Assembly: GCA_002426555.1 (NCBI GenBank)
Contig: DIQU01000088.1
Location: 471-6,973, forward strand
Length of the DNA: 6,503 nucleotides
Direction: 5' to 3'
Origin: Firmicutes bacterium UBA5454
GTDB taxonomy: Bacteria > Bacillota > Clostridia > Caldicoprobacterales > DTU083
The stretch's first letter is position 1. Every line of letters starts with the position of its first letter. The translations under genes were made by a program, and so were the position numbers. Of this stretch, positions 5,612 through 6,503 are shown one piece after another. Under the pieces are notes generated by a model, which was not told where the DNA came from, did not search any database, and saw nothing but the letters and a program-made list of their open reading frames with translations.

Positions 5612-6503
5612 TTTATAACGCTTATTTTGGATTGATTCTTTACACCTTGTCGATGTAAGTAATCAAATAAAATAACAGTTCGCTTTTTATCATACCTAAG
5701 ATCGCCTGCTTGATGCAAAGGATAATCAAAAACCTCAACATGTACCCATCTCAGTATCTGTTTTGGTGTATATCCTTTCCATTCCGGTAAAAACCTCCCC
5801 AAATTTTTTTCCAGCCGAAGGAAATCATATAGCCGGGCTCGGCATTTTCTGCTTGTTTCCTTTAATGGTTCCAGCCCTTTGGGATATTTCCCCGGCTTTT
5901 CATATCGTACAAAATCGAAACACAATAACTGATGGAATAGTTCTTCATCCATATTATTCAAAGTACTGACATAATCAAGAAGATACTCATATAAGCTTAT
6001 ATAGCTGTGAGATAATTGAAAGTATTCATTTCTCTCCCAATAATCCACAAATTCCGCAAATACTGCGAAATAATTGAGATTTTTCTTACTTGCCAAATAT
6101 GCAAGAGTCTTCTCAAATCTATGGGAGTTATAGTACAGCTCCAGCAATTCTTCCAATTTCTTAGCCAGGCTCAAATCTGAGAAGGAAAGTACATGGTTGC
6201 TTAAGACTTCATAAGGGGGATAACTGGTATAGCGATAGTTATACTTCTGTGACTCTTCTCGGAGACCGGTACCTCTTAATAATTTCAAAAAACCCAGTTG
6301 CAGCTTGTGAGGTTTGAGAGACAAGGTTCTATTAATAGACTGAGCCAATGATTCGAGGTTCTCTTCCGGCAAACCAACAATCAAATCCAAATGAATATGG
6401 ATATTATCCATGTTGATCAACTGTGAAACTGCATATTCTATTTTGTTGATGTCAGTCTTTCTTTGGATGGCATTAAGGGTATCCTCATTCGTAGATTGAA
6501 CCG
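5605..6503 (-). CDS. Radical SAM protein, C-terminal part with DUF4080-like region (5' end outside the window)
   Basis: The frame stays open to the right edge, so only the last 298 residues are present, and the CxxxCxxC cluster that binds the [4Fe-4S] centre lies outside. The visible part begins with VQSTNEDTLNAIQRKTDINK, the strand and helix usual late in the radical SAM barrel (compare the family's GLQSTN.ETL..I.R). It continues with HLDLIVGLPEE and LQLGFLKLLRGTGL, also barrel elements. The remainder, from about PPYEVLSNHVLSFSDL and ELLELYYNSHRFEKTLAYL to the end, resembles the DUF4080 tail of B12-binding-domain radical SAM proteins common in Clostridia. If so, the missing N-terminus should hold a cobalamin-binding domain. 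The substrate is unknown. Translation might appear to start at TTG (6420) or the ATG three codons later, but conserved sequence continues upstream, so neither is a true start. It converges with the Cys-rich gene and has no evident link to the glycopolymer genes. Confidence 0.82.
   Translation of the reverse strand, partial: VQSTNEDTLNAIQRKTDINKIEYAVSQLINMDNIHIHLDLIVGLPEENLESLAQSINRTLSLKPHKLQLGFLKLLRGTGLREESQKYNYRYTSYPPYEVLSNHVLSFSDLSLAKKLEELLELYYNSHRFEKTLAYLASKKNLNYFAVFAEFVDYWERNEYFQLSHSYISLYEYLLDYVSTLNNMDEELFHQLLCFDFVRYEKPGKYPKGLEPLKETSRKCRARLYDFLRLEKNLGRFLPEWKGYTPKQILRWVHVEVFDYPLHQAGDLRYDKKRTVILFDYLHRQGVKNQSKISVINI

Noticed and set aside
5433..5618. Plus-strand 61-codon frame overlapping the Cys-rich gene
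   Set aside because: It begins inside the Cys-rich frame, has no ribosome binding site, and runs through the terminator hairpin. The overlapping GTG frame has the promoter, RBS and metal-site pattern.

Overview
The window looks like a piece of chromosome from a low-G+C Gram-positive bacterium, most likely a clostridial (Clostridia, Bacillota) anaerobe. The reasons are A+T-rich DNA, strong AGGAGG-type ribosome binding sites, a sigma-A promoter with a perfect TATAAT, a LytR-CpsA-Psr (LCP) protein with a Thr/Pro-rich tail, and a radical SAM protein with a DUF4080-like C-terminus. The taxon is inferred, not proven.

About 80% of the window is one leftward (minus-strand) gene set, read from 5263 down to 51. 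In order of transcription it encodes an LCP-family glycopolymer transferase with an unusual C-terminal extension (5263-3572), a large membrane protein with an alkaline-phosphatase-like extracytoplasmic domain and about eleven further membrane spans (3451-1163), and a GT4 glycosyltransferase (1166-51). The last two genes overlap by four bases (GTGA) and are probably translationally coupled. My reading is a small envelope-glycopolymer module: the cytoplasmic glycosyltransferase adds sugar, the polytopic protein handles or modifies the lipid-linked product, and the LCP protein attaches the polymer to the wall. The individual families are clear, but the joint pathway is inferred.

To the right (5264-5380) is a short divergent intergenic region. 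It carries a near-consensus rightward sigma-A promoter whose -35 element and spacer are covered by two adjoining inverted repeats. This promoter drives a 56-residue protein with eight cysteines (5381-5551), which resembles a zinc ribbon and is easy to miss because it is short and starts with GTG. It converges on a gene entering from the right edge (6503-5605), the C-terminal part of a radical SAM enzyme. A hairpin between the two overlaps the radical SAM stop codon and probably serves as a shared terminator.

Non-coding repeats are a fragment of what looks like a dispersed intergenic repeat at the left edge (1-48) and a four-copy heptanucleotide array (3551-3578) that runs into the LCP stop codon. 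I saw no tRNA, rRNA, CRISPR array, transposase or insertion sequence.
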